From Pseudofabraea citricarpa (lineage: Eukaryota > Ascomycota > Leotiomycetes > Helotiales > Dermateaceae), in assembly GCA_029641185.1 (NCBI GenBank), contig JAPWGK010000014.1, positions 558,001 to 622,000 on the forward strand: a stretch of DNA of 64,000 nucleotides, in the 5' to 3' direction. A model generated the notes under the pieces. That model worked only from the letters and a program-made list of their open reading frames with translations, was not told the origin of the DNA and searched no databases. Position numbers and translations under genes: made by a program. Shown in pieces: positions 21,908-35,754 of the stretch. Each line of letters begins with the position of its first letter. Position 1 is the stretch's first letter.

Positions 21908-24688
21908 GATGGATATTGCTCCAGAGCACAAATTGAGTGGTTGTAGATGGCGGTTCTGAAAGTTCTTGCAGTTCTGGGAGCAAGAAATGGCAACAAGATA
22001 ATACTCCAGACGATGAGAAGGAAAGGCAATAATATCACATACCTGATACTATTCAACTGGGGCACAAAAGTGACCATCAACTGCAGCAAAATACGTCGTA
22101 TTCGTTTTCGCGAACGACTCGAGGATCGTACGAAGATGAGCATGATTCGGGCACAATTTGATTAACCTCGCGCATTCATTCGAACGCTAGCTGCATCAGA
22201 TGTTCTTATGATTGGCTAATATATGTTGTGTCACGCTGGTTGCATGGGATGGATACAGAAAAAGCAGGTAAATGTAGAAACGGCTACTCAACCGGGGCTC
22301 AATGATCGCCCTTGTGACAGATTGACAAGCAAGAAGCCACAACCTAAAAGTTTCTGCAAAACGTTAAAGCTTAGCATAGAGTATATTAGGAGCTAGATGT
22401 GTACCGGCTCGCCTATGAATTAGGTTGTTATAATGATTCGATCCGGCATCGAGATAATATCGCACCGAGAACGAAGTGATAGACATGTAATTCTCGTACT
22501 CGCACATGTTATATGCGGTTGTAAGGATCAAGATTGTAGCTATTGTAATATATATATTAATAGTATAACTATCTCATTAAGCTCTCTATACTCAATCTGG
22601 TTTCTTTATTTTTATCAGACAGATTTCATTTTTGGGCGTAGTTTGTCTGCTTATATTCTCAAATTAATTTTGATTGGCTTATTATTTAAGAAAGCACCCT
22701 TCTAAATTAATAGTATAGTAATTGATACTAAATTCAGAATAACAACTTACAAACATAACTGATGAGACTTTACCTTAAGAATCTCAGAACACTCTCGCCG
22801 CCAATGCCCTTATCTGGCAAGGTTCCAACCGAGAATATCGTTCAGAAAAAGAGTTTAGCTGAAACGATCCAGTGAAAATGTGACCAGAGAGACTAGGTAA
22901 TATGGCATAAGGCGATTAGGATTGGTAGAGAAGGTGGGTAAGTTAGTGCGGGGTTAATCAGCCAAGAGTGATCGACCTTATGTGCGAAAGATGATAAACG
23001 AGCGCCCACATACGAATCCGACAAACGATTCAAAGGGCTACAACATCGAGATGAGGGGAACTATATCCAGTTAAGAAACTGACTACTAAAGAAAAGCCTC
23101 AAAGTTAAACTTCTAGCATGAAAATACGATTTGCGCATTCTCTTAAAGTCTCTTTCATCTTCTATTCTAGCCTCTTGTAAAAGATAACAGGCCACATTTC
23201 TTGTATTGAGTTCGGTGATTTACGATGCATATTTCTCAAAGGAGTCTTTATCTGCTGTTCAAAACCCCCTGGTACGATTTAAACTGATCATTTTTCCATC
23301 ATATTCTTCCTCTATGTCACGAGATTTGACCCTTGAATTCTGATGTGCCGAGTCCTTTCATGTGCAGGTAATTCAAGAACTTGAGACAGTTAGATTTTAC
23401 AGGAAGAATGCAAGAAGGCCCTCACGTACTTCCCTGCACAGCTAGGTACATAGTATTTCTTCCTCCCAAATATAGAATGCAAATAGATAGAAAGAGGACC
23501 GAGAAGCCGCAAAAAGAACAGTGGACCCGCAAGCCAATTTGCGGGGAAAATAGAGAGAAACACGAGTTCAGCAGTTGTTATTTCGGTTGACCTGCTTAAA
23601 TCTTTTGGTGCCTAGTTGTCAGATGACCAAGCCCCAATACAGATTTAGCCCAAACCCTGGTTCTTACAAGGACTACCGTTCCGCACATTAAGAGCTGATG
23701 GGATGGTTTATTGATAGGGCCGTTCATGACTGCTCGCTAAACTGCCTACGCGAGGTGACTCTAGAACTTTAACGTAGCGAACGTATTTAGCTGCCTTTTT
23801 ATCTGAGAGAGTTTCCTTTTTACTCAGCTATATCAATCGAGCTACATAGAGTCTGTTAAGCCCAGGCTTTCGATGATTAACCAGACACTGTTGATAACCG
23901 CGACGTTGCTACTTTTGCAATCCGTATCTTATTAACATCGCGGTATCTGAATGTATCTGGATTATCTGGCATAACAGGATCTATCTCCTCGCTATTTTAA
24001 GAAGTTGTCTCTTACAATAATTATCTCGAAAACTCCAATGTCAAAGGCATTGAAGTTTAGTCGTGGTGCAACTCTCGCTGTATCACAACTTGTCTATTGG
24101 ATGAAGTCGCGCATTTTGGCACCCAGACCTACACACGCACTGACACCAATTTTTTCAGTAGCCAAATCATTCTTCCCATATTTTATCTAGCTTATTTCAT
24201 ATTTAATGAACTCGAGGCTGAATGTGGTTCGCTTCTCCACTTCATTAAACTTGGTCATACTTTTGTCGCCGGAATAGATCTATCTCTAAGATTGTAAAAT
24301 TTCTTCTCTCTCCCCAGCCTCATTAATTTGATGCTATACTGTACAAATAGACCACACGCACGCGCATGAAATGGCGGCTTGTAGTAGATCTTGTTAGAAC
24401 CGCTTAGATTATTGATTTCTCGTGGCAGGTACTAACTCTATTTATCAGAGTTCTGCAAGTAGCGTCGTTTTAGATAGTGTATGTTGAAGTTGGGTTTCTT
24501 GAAATTTTGTAGTTGGCAATGTTACCAGTTAAACAAGCATACCGTTGATACTGTAAACTCTTTTGAGAACCATCGCCACCTCTGCCCCCAAAGTCGAACA
24601 AAATTGCACAAGATCCGATCATAAGAACGAATTGGATAAACAGGTAGTCCCACAGCATATGATTTTAAGTTAGTCTAGATACTGAGTT
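21908..24688. other. long AT-rich gene-empty stretch
   Basis: About 2.8 kb with only short random reading frames on both strands. Composition is AT-rich, most strongly around 22540-22740. I recognise no transposase, LTR, tRNA or conserved motif. It could hold decayed repeat DNA or a non-coding transcript, but nothing visible supports a specific call. Confidence 0.4.
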
Positions 24689-25828
24689 TTACACCTTAAG
24701 CCACGCATCGAACCACCTCACGGCCTGGAAATATGATGCTTCCTGGGCAAATTTCTTTTCGGGGACACTCAAGTCTGTTCTGACAGCAAACCCATGATCG
24801 GCTCCAGAGTACAAGGAAGTTTGATAAGTTGCGTTCTTTGATTGCAGGGTGGTCTCAGCTGCAGCCCGTTGAGCTGGTGTATTAGCAGTGTCAAGCGCTA
24901 ACAGAATATTTAGTACTCCAATTTCATCAGGACAGGGTAAGGTACAAACCTCCAAAGGCGACACTCAATGGTTTACTGATTCCTTGCCATTCCTCCGCAA
25001 CTACTTGACTTGGGTGTGCAGCAAATCCAGCATCCAATCCTTTCCCTGGAGCAAGGAATCGTGCAACATACTTTCCGCCAAGGCTTTTCACCTCTTAGCA
25101 TAAGAATACCTCACGGAATAGGTGTAGGCAAAATTTAACTTACCAGTAGCCAGCAGCACCAATCTTTGTAACCCCTAGAGTACCACGCAGGGATTTGATG
25201 GTTGAATCTATAATCGCATCTATTTTTGTGGTAGTGTGGTTTGCGAACCAGGCAGTTGTATTGAATCCGGAATTAGGATTACTCAATGCATCGGCCGGAA
25301 CTGTGTTTGTTAACAGTGAAAGGACGTAGTAAAATATGACAAGGGCAGCGCACCTGGGTCACCCTCGAATAGATCTGGCACAACAACAAAATAGCCAGCA
25401 AGTGCAAGGCTGTCTGCCAAACTAATTTGTCTCGTTAGTTAAAACTTCTTCCCATTAATGATGGAAACACACAGTCTATTGTTGATAAGCTGCACGCCAA
25501 AAATATCAGTCAAATATAGAATTGCTGTGTCGGTCTGATTTTTTGGTGGATATGCCAAATACAAGCTGACTATCATCTCGTTAGTACATAGCATCTATAA
25601 TCAAAACAGAACGTATAACTGACCTCCTCCGATGTTCTGATATGTCCCAGTGGAGTTGCCATCAGTTAAGACGCCATCAATGCACTTAGAAGAAACAGAA
25701 CTAAACAGTTGCCCCGCATGCTCATGCTTCAATACTGCGGAATATGAAGAAGCCGCAGATGTTGATCCATTAAGGCCGAGAACGGCAATCAAAGCACACA
25801 AACTGTGCCATCCGAATTGGCTCCGCAT
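24689..25828 (-). CDS. dienelactone hydrolase family protein with signal peptide
   Basis: Alpha/beta hydrolase of the dienelactone hydrolase family, 289 residues. Six exons on the minus strand: 25828-25624, 25569-25473, 25421-25354, 25300-25144, 25083-24950, 24897-24689. All joins keep phase and rebuild the family pattern: IGGVSLYLAYPP, LYLTDIFGVQLINN, SLALAGYFVVVPDLFEGDP, GAAGYCLGGKYV with the nucleophile Cys, and GADHGFAVRTD with the catalytic His. The N-terminus (MRSQFGWHSLCALIAVLG, then STSAAS) is a probable signal peptide, which is less usual for this mostly cytosolic family and suggests secretion. The natural ester or lactone substrate is unknown. Confidence 0.88.
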
Positions 25829-27304
25829 TTTGGTGATTTAGCGGGGTATACTTGGGGATGAACAGAGTAGACTCAAAAAACCGAAGTTGAGTTAGGGTTA
25901 GAGGCAAGAGCACTGGTACAAAAACATGGAAAAGCAAGATTATAAAGAGCAGCAGGTCAAAGTGGGGTAACAGGCTAAAAAGGGCGGGCCAAGCATAGCT
26001 AACGATGTAAGGATTCATCTCCGCGTCAATAAACGGAGATAACGCAGTTTTGTTGAATGGAGAAGGTAACATTAATTTAAGGTTTTTTTCGTCATTGTAT
26101 AAGCAGAAACCAAATTGCGTATGACGCAATGGATTTCTTAATGCCGCCGGCACATAAAATTAAGCTTACCTGCTCCCGTTTTATTTCCCTCACTCGTCCT
26201 AAGCACGTCACTTTCACACTTGTATTGATCATTACTACAAAACCTGGTGATGAGAGTTGAGGGTTCACCGAAACTTATACAAACCCAATGGTCGTAATTT
26301 GCAGCAAATCTACACTAACTCTTCCCCTTCTATGGTCATCGTACTTCAACTCTGAGTCTCCTCGTTTTAAGCATTCCAGGACCCATTAGGTCGATTATGT
26401 AGTCGTCCTATAAAGACAATGGAGACCTTGTATGCCTTTTTAATACATTCCCCCCCCCAATTAATCACTACAGTCCGGTTGTCGAAAGCTGCGATTAGAA
26501 ATCATGATTTAAATCGCGGCAATTATACGGTGTACTGGAACTTTATCGGGATACCATGTTGAGCGACGATTTGATAATCTACCCATCTAAGTACTCCACC
26601 TTTCCGGCTTAACGGACATTTATCTTCTTCCGCACTGCCAAATTTTGTTAACTTGCTGAACCTATTTCCTGCCGAGGCAGCGATAATGATCACCTATCAA
26701 CAAAACCCCAATATACGCGACGTTATGCAACTAAGAGTCCTGCTACTTTTCTGTTGCGATATTACATACTTTTACTGTAGGCGAAGGGTACAAGTGTGGC
26801 AGGTAAACGGGACTTGTAGTATGACTGCATATAGACGTACCATAACACTGGACGCTATTATTTATTTAGAACCGTTCATTTTCATGAGAACCTGGAAGTA
26901 AAAGAAAGCTGACATGAGATGAAATGTTGCTCGTATGGGTAACTATTAAGCAAATAGTATCTCAGCTAGCAAAACATTTACTCAACTTGAATAAAGACAG
27001 CGTAGCTCGGCTTGCATTCAAGTCAATACGCGTTTTAAAGACCCAATGCATTTTGTATAAATACATCTTTAATTGAAGATAGGTTGTGTACGATGATGGT
27101 ATAAACCTTTGGTATTCGTATTCGTACAGAAATACCCAGTGCGCGGCACTTCAAGTTTCGACGCCCAAGAACTCAGCATCGCAGTTCTCCTTTACTCCCC
27201 CACCCCAATCCATAACAATGTCGTATTTATCGTTGATAAGAAACCCACACTCCTTTCGCCCACATCACCTGTATTCTCCATCAGTTGTTCCGCACACAGC
27301 CTCG
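25829..27304. other. intergenic
   Basis: About 1.5 kb upstream of the dienelactone hydrolase gene. Only short non-conserved frames and a short C-run (near 26450) are seen. No gene is recognised. Confidence 0.35.
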
Positions 27305-27571
27305 CTACGTTGCCACGATCAACAGTATCAAGATCACCGGCCAGGCAGCTGATAATATAAACGCCATCACGACTGAAGGGAAGCCGATCGACACCTTTCC
27401 ATTTGGCCCTCTCCAACGATCGACGAGGGCGAGTGTACCCCAGATCATGCCCATTCCATAGAAAGATGCGAGGCACAGCAGAGCCATATCTCTTGTGGCC
27501 TTGCCATCAGCTGCACTGATGATATCCTTAGATGTATCCACCACCACCGTCGATGAGAGATTGGCGCCCAT
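27305..27571 (-). CDS. small membrane protein, conserved-looking hypothetical
   Basis: Single-exon frame of 88 residues starting at an ATG (27571) with MGANLSSTVVVDTSKD. It has two hydrophobic segments, MALLCLASFYGMGMIWGTLA and VVMAFILSAAWPVILILLIV, separated by a basic loop with VDRWRGPNGK. The pattern of two membrane helices with a conserved-looking AAWP motif resembles small fungal hypothetical membrane proteins. No function can be given. It may be a chance frame, though the strong hydrophobic patterning argues against that. Confidence 0.5.
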   Translation of the reverse strand: MGANLSSTVVVDTSKDIISAADGKATRDMALLCLASFYGMGMIWGTLALVDRWRGPNGKVSIGFPSVVMAFILSAAWPVILILLIVAT

Positions 27572-28373
27572 TGTGCTGATCGATATATAACAAAAGAGGG
27601 AGTTCGTTCGAGGTTCCGGGTTCGTTCTCGGGGAGCACAGGCAATGGAGCTCAGGGATAAAAGGCCGAAGGGCGGAAGTGGTGACAAAGGTAGGAAATGG
27701 TACGCTTTTGGTTGACCAGCAACGAATGAAATCTCGATCAATTGAAGGAAAGAATTAGAAAGGTGACCGAGAGAAATTAAAAGTGAGGCGATCCAGTGCA
27801 GTGAATGAGGAGAAAGCAAAGGATGAAAGAGGTTCTCAAGTGTTCCGTTACACCTCTTATCACCCTCAAGGTTATAAAGCCAAGACAAGTGCACAGGTTC
27901 ATGGCTGTCAGCTGGAACGTCTCCACATGTCTTCCGGCTGATCTTACGTCGCGACGAGCCCGTTCGCGATGTGGTCTGACATGAGGTGTTTGAGTTGTGT
28001 TCTTAGCCTGTAACAGATGGCAAAGTTCAGATAAGCGAAAATCCCAAATCCTGGGATGACATTTCGATCCTGAAGAAGTGCACATGGTTCACTACGATCT
28101 TAGGGAATTCTCTTTTCGGTTTTTGTCAGACTTCACATCTCGACTTGGGCTTTAATTTATCCTGCTTATAAGAATACAGAGAGATGTTCATTGATAACAT
28201 CTGAAACACCTCCAGGAGCTCGAAGGAAGATCCGACGAACCGAGCTCGCTTACGCATGATTATCGGATGGTCTTCGAAGGGGACTGGGGGCTGGTGGCTT
28301 GACTGACCATCTCATCTTGCAACTCAGACCATAAGATGAGGGAATGGCTTGATTCTTAGACCAATATTCCTCG
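27572..28373. other. intergenic
   Basis: About 800 bp between a small minus-strand membrane protein gene and a weak plus-strand candidate. No conserved coding is seen. Confidence 0.3.
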
Positions 28374-28652
28374 ATGCATCCTTATATTGGTCTTTACTTG
28401 ACCTTTGCAGCACTTAATGGTACGATTACCGTAGCACAGAATGGCGCCAACACCGAATGCCAAGTGGTTGGAATCTACTACAGAACTAAAGACTCAGCCC
28501 AGTCAGATAAATTGTTCTTCTTCGAGAAGATCAGGACGTCAGCTCAATTTCTCATTGGCTGTAGAAATGGTCATGTGACCTATCATACCAAATTGAGAGC
28601 ATTGATGCATGAGTTATGTTTCTTCATCAATGACATCTCGACTTGGCGTTGA
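28374..28652 (+). CDS. possible small secreted protein
   Basis: 92-residue frame with an ATG start and a plausible signal peptide (MHPYIGLYLTFAALNGTITV, then AQNGANTEC). The mature part has three cysteines and no recognised domain. No intron is needed. Support is only the signal-like start, so this may be a chance frame or the first exon of a longer gene. Confidence 0.25.
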   Translation: MHPYIGLYLTFAALNGTITVAQNGANTECQVVGIYYRTKDSAQSDKLFFFEKIRTSAQFLIGCRNGHVTYHTKLRALMHELCFFINDISTWR

Positions 28653-30608
28653 ACTGGTTTGGTTCTATTTATGCTTTAAGGTTCTTCATATGCTGCGCAT
28701 TTTCACTTATTTATGTCTATGCCAATACTAAGTAGACCAGGTGGTAATGGTCATCTCCAACCACATTCGCAAAAGAAGTGTCTCTTTGTGTTACTCTAGC
28801 AGGCATAATAAGTGCACGGTTGGTTCAAGGAATGATATCATATATAAGACATATACCCCCGCACTCTCAAGAACCCACTTGAAGCAGTCAACAGGTTTAA
28901 AACTTTAAATCAGAAGCGCTTCACGCTAAACCCCACAAATAACTTTACTCGCTCGCTACTGGAAAAAGATATACTTACTGCACATAGAAGCTTCTTTGTG
29001 TTGATAGCTGACATTGGCTCGGCCGCCGGTGAAAGTTTACCCCGTGGCTGCAAATATAGGCACAAAATACCAGCGGGTGTGCGTTTGGGAGTAGGAGTGA
29101 TGTTGCCAGATTCAGCTGTTCCATAAGTACCACTGCAATAGAAACCCACAAAGGATCAAGCATTTTGACTGAAAAATAGCATGTTTTGCTAACTGACAAC
29201 AACACGATGAATGACAACAACAGCGTAATAAGCTTATTAGCAGGTAGAAACGCGATATATATGACCCGCTCCGTTTTGTTTGAGAAAAAAAAAAAAAAAA
29301 AAAAAGAGAGAGAGAAAACACTCTACTCTTTGTGGATGTGATGTCGCAAAGGGTATGGAATTTGACATCGCCATTGTGTCTTGGAACGGTATAAGCAAGG
29401 ATATCAAATAAATTTGTCTTTCACGCTTTTCGATGTTCATTTTTCCTGCTCAAGAATTTCTGCTTGGGATCGGAGACTTCAAATGCTGCTGTTGACTTTG
29501 GGAGAATACGTAAAATAGAACCTCTTCTTTTTCAGAACCATAAATAGTAGTACGCTCGAGATTAGTATATGCGGCTTCAAAAGTTCAATGTAGGATATCT
29601 ATAAAATAAGAATCAATCACTTTGAGATTTGAATCACAAGAAATGCGTTTTAGTGAGATTTCTTCATCCAAATCTCTTCAAAAGCTCCATCTAATGATAA
29701 CAGGAGTCGAACTAGGGAGTTCAGCACACGTACTAGTTTGTGGATCAAGTGCCGCCTTCCAAATCTTAAATTTTGGTTTTCCAGGCTTAGGGTCAGTTTG
29801 ACTGCGACATCATCCGCGCGGGAGCCTTACAGCAGTGCAGTCCTCGCTTGCCAAGTATTTGGTTCTCCACTGCTCCTAATTTTCGATGAGTCCACTGTTG
29901 GCCACGTTGAGGAATATGAATTGAATGAACAGCCAATAGAAGAAAGATTACTGCTGCCTGGTGGGCTCATTGCACTGGTCAAGTCATTCGTGGATAGCCT
30001 ACTTGACATCGAGCCACAAAGTTTAGCGAGTGTGTAACCAGGAAGGATGATCTGAAGTGGAAGGTAACTAGGAACTTATGGGTACAACTAATAAACCCAT
30101 GTCTCTTTGATAGTTGTAATTGAACCTCCTTCGAGATTGAACAAATCTCATTCATATTCACATTCACAAGAATTGTCGTCCTTTTCTATAGTTACAAATA
30201 AGTATCAAGAAAGTCCCTTCAACCGTAATATACTCGATTCAGCAAAAATAAAAAGTCATATCCTATCATTCTGAAGAAACTTGAGCCTATTTGAGTAGAA
30301 ACTCAATATCTTTGATAGAGAGGGGGGGAAATACCAATAAGATTCCACGTTGAGATGGCCCATGAACACTTTCTGGAACGCACCTATCTGCACAGTTATT
30401 GCATTGAAATGTAATTGTTGATCTTGAAATAACTGCCTGTATTTATATTCCTGTTACATAAGTTCACAGTTCTACCACTCCGAAACACCGGGTCAATAGT
30501 CCACACTTCCCCATCCCATAGATATACTCCTCAACTCCCTTTCGTAAAATAATACATCCATATATCATCATAACACGAAGCAAACCGAAGCCTGCGTATA
30601 CTGTTTCA
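28653..30608. other. intergenic with poly-A/GA tract
   Basis: About 2 kb with no convincing gene. A run of 21 A residues (29285-29305) followed by a short GA repeat is the main landmark. Frames on both strands near 29740-30040 overlap each other and match nothing I know. Confidence 0.35.
29285..29316. repeat. poly-A tract followed by GA microsatellite
   Basis: 21 consecutive A residues followed directly by gagagagagaga. Simple-sequence DNA, length-variable by nature. Confidence 0.9.
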
Positions 30609-31726
30609 TTAATAGCGATCGCTAGGCAACTCGTGAATAGGTGGTCTATAAAAGCCGTCCAACTCAGACCGCACCACAGGTGTATTGTGTAATTCTGGCT
30701 TATGCTCCCAGATAGGCGTCTGTGGTTGTGGTTGCATCTTAGCATTTGTTCTTCGCCGGCGTAAAATCCAGATTGCTGTTGCCAGTGCAACCAAGCCAAT
30801 GATTCCAACAGGGATGCCAACTCCAAGGCCAACTTTCGCTCCTATTGTTAAGTCGCTTGATGGTGTGGTCTCCAAAGCCGCCGTGGGACTGGGCTGTGGA
30901 AGATCTGATGTAGATTGTAGAGAGTCTAATGCGGGTTCAGAGGAGGCTGAAGTGGGCTCTGTGGATGTTGATGTGGATTGTATAGAGGTTGTTGGTTGTG
31001 TGGAAGATAAGCTATCCTGCGACGAACTTGGTGCGGCTGAGGAGGTTGAAGTTGTGGAGGTAGTTGAAATCGTAGAAGTCGATGGAGCTACAGTTGCGGC
31101 TTTAATATTCCAGCCCACGACTCCAATTGCTCCAACGGTAGAAGAAACAGAGAGGGTAGTCGAAGTCATCGTCCAAGTGTTTGAATCGGTTGATGGTGTT
31201 GAAGCATATGTTAAAACAGCTCCTCTTCTCACATTCGAGGCACAGTCTCCAGCGACAGAGCCAGGAATGCCATGCGTAAGAACATAGCCTCTGTTGTGCA
31301 CATTTAGCCAACATAGACATTGAAGACAAAGATTCGACTTACGGAGGACAGCACATAGCAAGGGTGCTATTGTTGTTCTTGACGGATGTCGCGACCGTTG
31401 AAAAGCCTTCCGGGCATGTTAGAGGCAATATACTGACAGCAGTGTGTCCAGTGCCTGAACCTCCTCCTAGGCGGTCTTGGTTCCACCATGTGGTCATAGC
31501 AGGTGGTGCACATGTAGCTTCTGAATTAATCGAGATTCCATATCCTGGATCGAAGGCTACTAGTCTGCTCCCTTCGAGCATAAGAGAGTCACTGCATCCT
31601 GACACGGATGGCCATACAGTTGTCAAAGGAATCCACGACGTTACCACACCATCGTTAGTCTCTGCTGGGTGAGGAGCAGCCATCTGTGGCTGCCAGTATG
31701 CAAATAGATCTCCGAGAAAGTTGGGT
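30609..31726 (-). CDS. Ser/Thr-rich single-pass membrane protein, 5' end unresolved
   Basis: Two exons are clear on the minus strand: about 31726-31343 and 31290-30609, joined at AMCCPPGYVLTHG. The extracellular part is cysteine-containing (PSVSGCSDSL, CAPPAMTTWWNQDR, LTCPEGF, MCCPPGY, GDCASN). A long Ser/Thr/Pro-rich, probably O-glycosylated stalk follows, then one membrane helix (VGLGVGIPVGIIGLVALATA), a stop-transfer RRRR and a short cytoplasmic tail. This architecture is common among fungal cell-surface hypothetical or sensor-like proteins. The upstream exon with the signal peptide was not resolved: the acceptor near 31727 needs a donor that I could not place. No ligand or pathway is known. 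Confidence 0.7.
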
Positions 31727-33221
31727 CTGTGGATAATCGTGCTTCAGTTGATTAAATCAAGTTGAAATCCAGAGATTATTCCGATTTGAATGAATAGCAG
31801 TCCGGCTGCCAGGTGAATTAACTATACAATAGAACGTGTATGAGAGGTGTTGATATTTAGACATATGAAGCAAGCCATAATGCACTTGTTGGTCACGCTC
31901 CTGGAATTTAAACGACTCACGTAGAAGTTCAACTCTCTGGCCACTGAGCAAGCACTCAAGCCCCGTTCACTTCCTCCATCAAAAGTTCGAACAGAATTGA
32001 CAACCACACTGCTGGGAACGACATGGGTTTGTGTTGGACTTCATTTTCTCTGAATGTGAGATGTAACCTCAAATGAGCTCTTCTACTACACTTCCTTGTC
32101 TGTGACTTGTTTTGTATGGCTTCTCCTAAATGCCCGTCACCTGAATCCTTATATGAGGATTTTCTATGGCAAAACTCTTTGATTCTAATCGTGAAGTAAT
32201 AAAAGGAACAACTTCGGCCTGAACCTCGTATTCTGCGCATTGAACAAGAACAATCAAAGGCGTCTGGGTATGGATAAGAGACGGATGAAAAGCGAAAATT
32301 AGGAATGCGCTTAGCCATGACCGGGCGCGCACTGTCGCTATTCGCCTAATGTAGAGAATTCAATTGGTAACTCCCCTTGCTGTTTCCACGGCGTTAATCT
32401 TTGGGAATTCTAGCGTCGTTTGCAATTCTTCCCTCTTTGAGCATTATACAGCATGTCCCGGAATACCCGGTGTTCTCCTTTCCTGGACCACCAATAAGAG
32501 CCGATTCCAACAGATTTAACCACGCACCGGAGAAGCCAAGGAATCCTGTTCCATAATTGTTACGCGCCGGCCGACCGCTTTCAGCCTCAGGGGATTACAA
32601 GCCTAGAGCTCGGTATAGCCAACCTTATCACCCTCATAAATAAAGTTTCGACATGATATCTTATGCCAAACAAGACAGAGAAAGTATTTACTAGTCGGTG
32701 CTACTGTACAAAGCTTCGATTGCAAGCGTCGCTTAGGCGATGCACGACACGAGGATAGCACGAGCACCGCTGAGATACCTCCGCAACCCACCCATGTGCT
32801 TTAGCGACCAATGCCTGTAGAGCACTCTGCAGGTGGTTTCTTTCGAGCGCCTTTGATACTCACCGGCTGTTGGGTGACATCGCTTCCAATCTGGCCTTGA
32901 AAAATTCCTGGTTATCGTATGCCAAGACTTCAAAATGAGGTGACATTCCAACACTTTCAGAGAGTGTCTCGTGGGGTTTTCACCAATGACTTGCAATCGG
33001 GGAGCAGCTCGTACGGGGAAGCGCGGCAAGGAATGTGATGAATAAGGATCAACAGATAGACGCTGCCCCTCTAAAATGCCCCCTCCTGCTCCACTCAAGA
33101 CGGTGATTGTTGAACGAAATACGGGGTCGCCTCTCTCATCCTACTTCATCGTCATTTATCATTACCACGACCTCAAAATCACTCGCCTCTGGATAGCCAC
33201 GCACCTTCCGCGAAGCTCTTG
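31727..33221. other. region upstream of membrane protein and mannosidase genes
   Basis: About 1.5 kb that must contain the missing first exon of the minus-strand surface protein and the promoter of the GH47 gene. Several short frames exist, including one starting MSFPAVWLSILFELL near 32023 on the minus strand, which resembles a signal peptide. I could not join it in phase. Confidence 0.3.
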
Positions 33222-35203
<1,982 letters not shown>

Positions 35204-35754
35204 AGTAAATCCAATCTATATTGCTATTTGTTTCACATGATCTTCTTGATATACACGTGAGATTCCTCTTGAAGAAAATCGTGCCAACATCAAGGATTAT
35301 GCATTTTCCCCCAACGGGGGGTCAGCATCCCGAATGCTAATGATATTGGAAAGGTGTCATTCAGTACAGTAGCCTCCAAGTTTTGCAGTCTTGGCTATCG
35401 AACAGCCTACTCACTATATGCTATGATTACCTCTAAAGCCATACGCAAAGGTGACCTTCCTAGCATTTACTTCCACCTTTTGAGCTTATATGTCGCATTA
35501 TCGCATTCATCTGTCATCAGCTTTCGTGCGAGAAAGTTTTTGTTTATACTTTCTTCCCGGATCGACTGCAGGTCGTCATTCGCTAATGCCCGAGTTTCAT
35601 CGTCCCGAGCCTCCCGGCGCAGAAAGACGTCAGACATCCTCGACGTCCAAGAGCCTCTTTCAGAACACATAGCATATTTCAAGTTTATGCGACTGTGTCT
35701 CCTGCGTCCATCTATTCTTCCGCAGCCGCCGGCGGTTCACCACATATTCACGAC
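35204..35754. other. intergenic, possible upstream exon of next gene
   Basis: About 550 bp. A frame from ATG 35586 (MPEFHRPEPPGAERR, Ser/Thr-rich) could be the first exon of the membrane protein downstream. It ends in a stop at 35670 and needs a weak GTCAGA donor to join. Otherwise nothing is seen. Confidence 0.3.

Noticed and set aside
29700..29760. Possible tRNA gene suggested by a GTTCGACTCC box on the minus strand
   Set aside because: No A-box, no foldable acceptor stem and no anticodon arm could be found. Similar partial boxes near 36895 and 36970 fail for the same reasons.
29738..30037. 99-residue plus-strand frame and its 60-residue antisense frame
   Set aside because: No signal peptide, domain or intron logic. 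Frames on both strands are mutually exclusive and unremarkable.
30685..31287. 200-residue plus-strand frame rich in Val and Glu
   Set aside because: It is antisense to the Ser/Thr-rich stalk of the minus-strand membrane protein, and its composition is the expected reverse reading.
32733..33098. 121-residue minus-strand frame upstream of the mannosidase gene
   Set aside because: Non-conserved composition and antisense to the promoter/5' UTR of a strongly supported gene.
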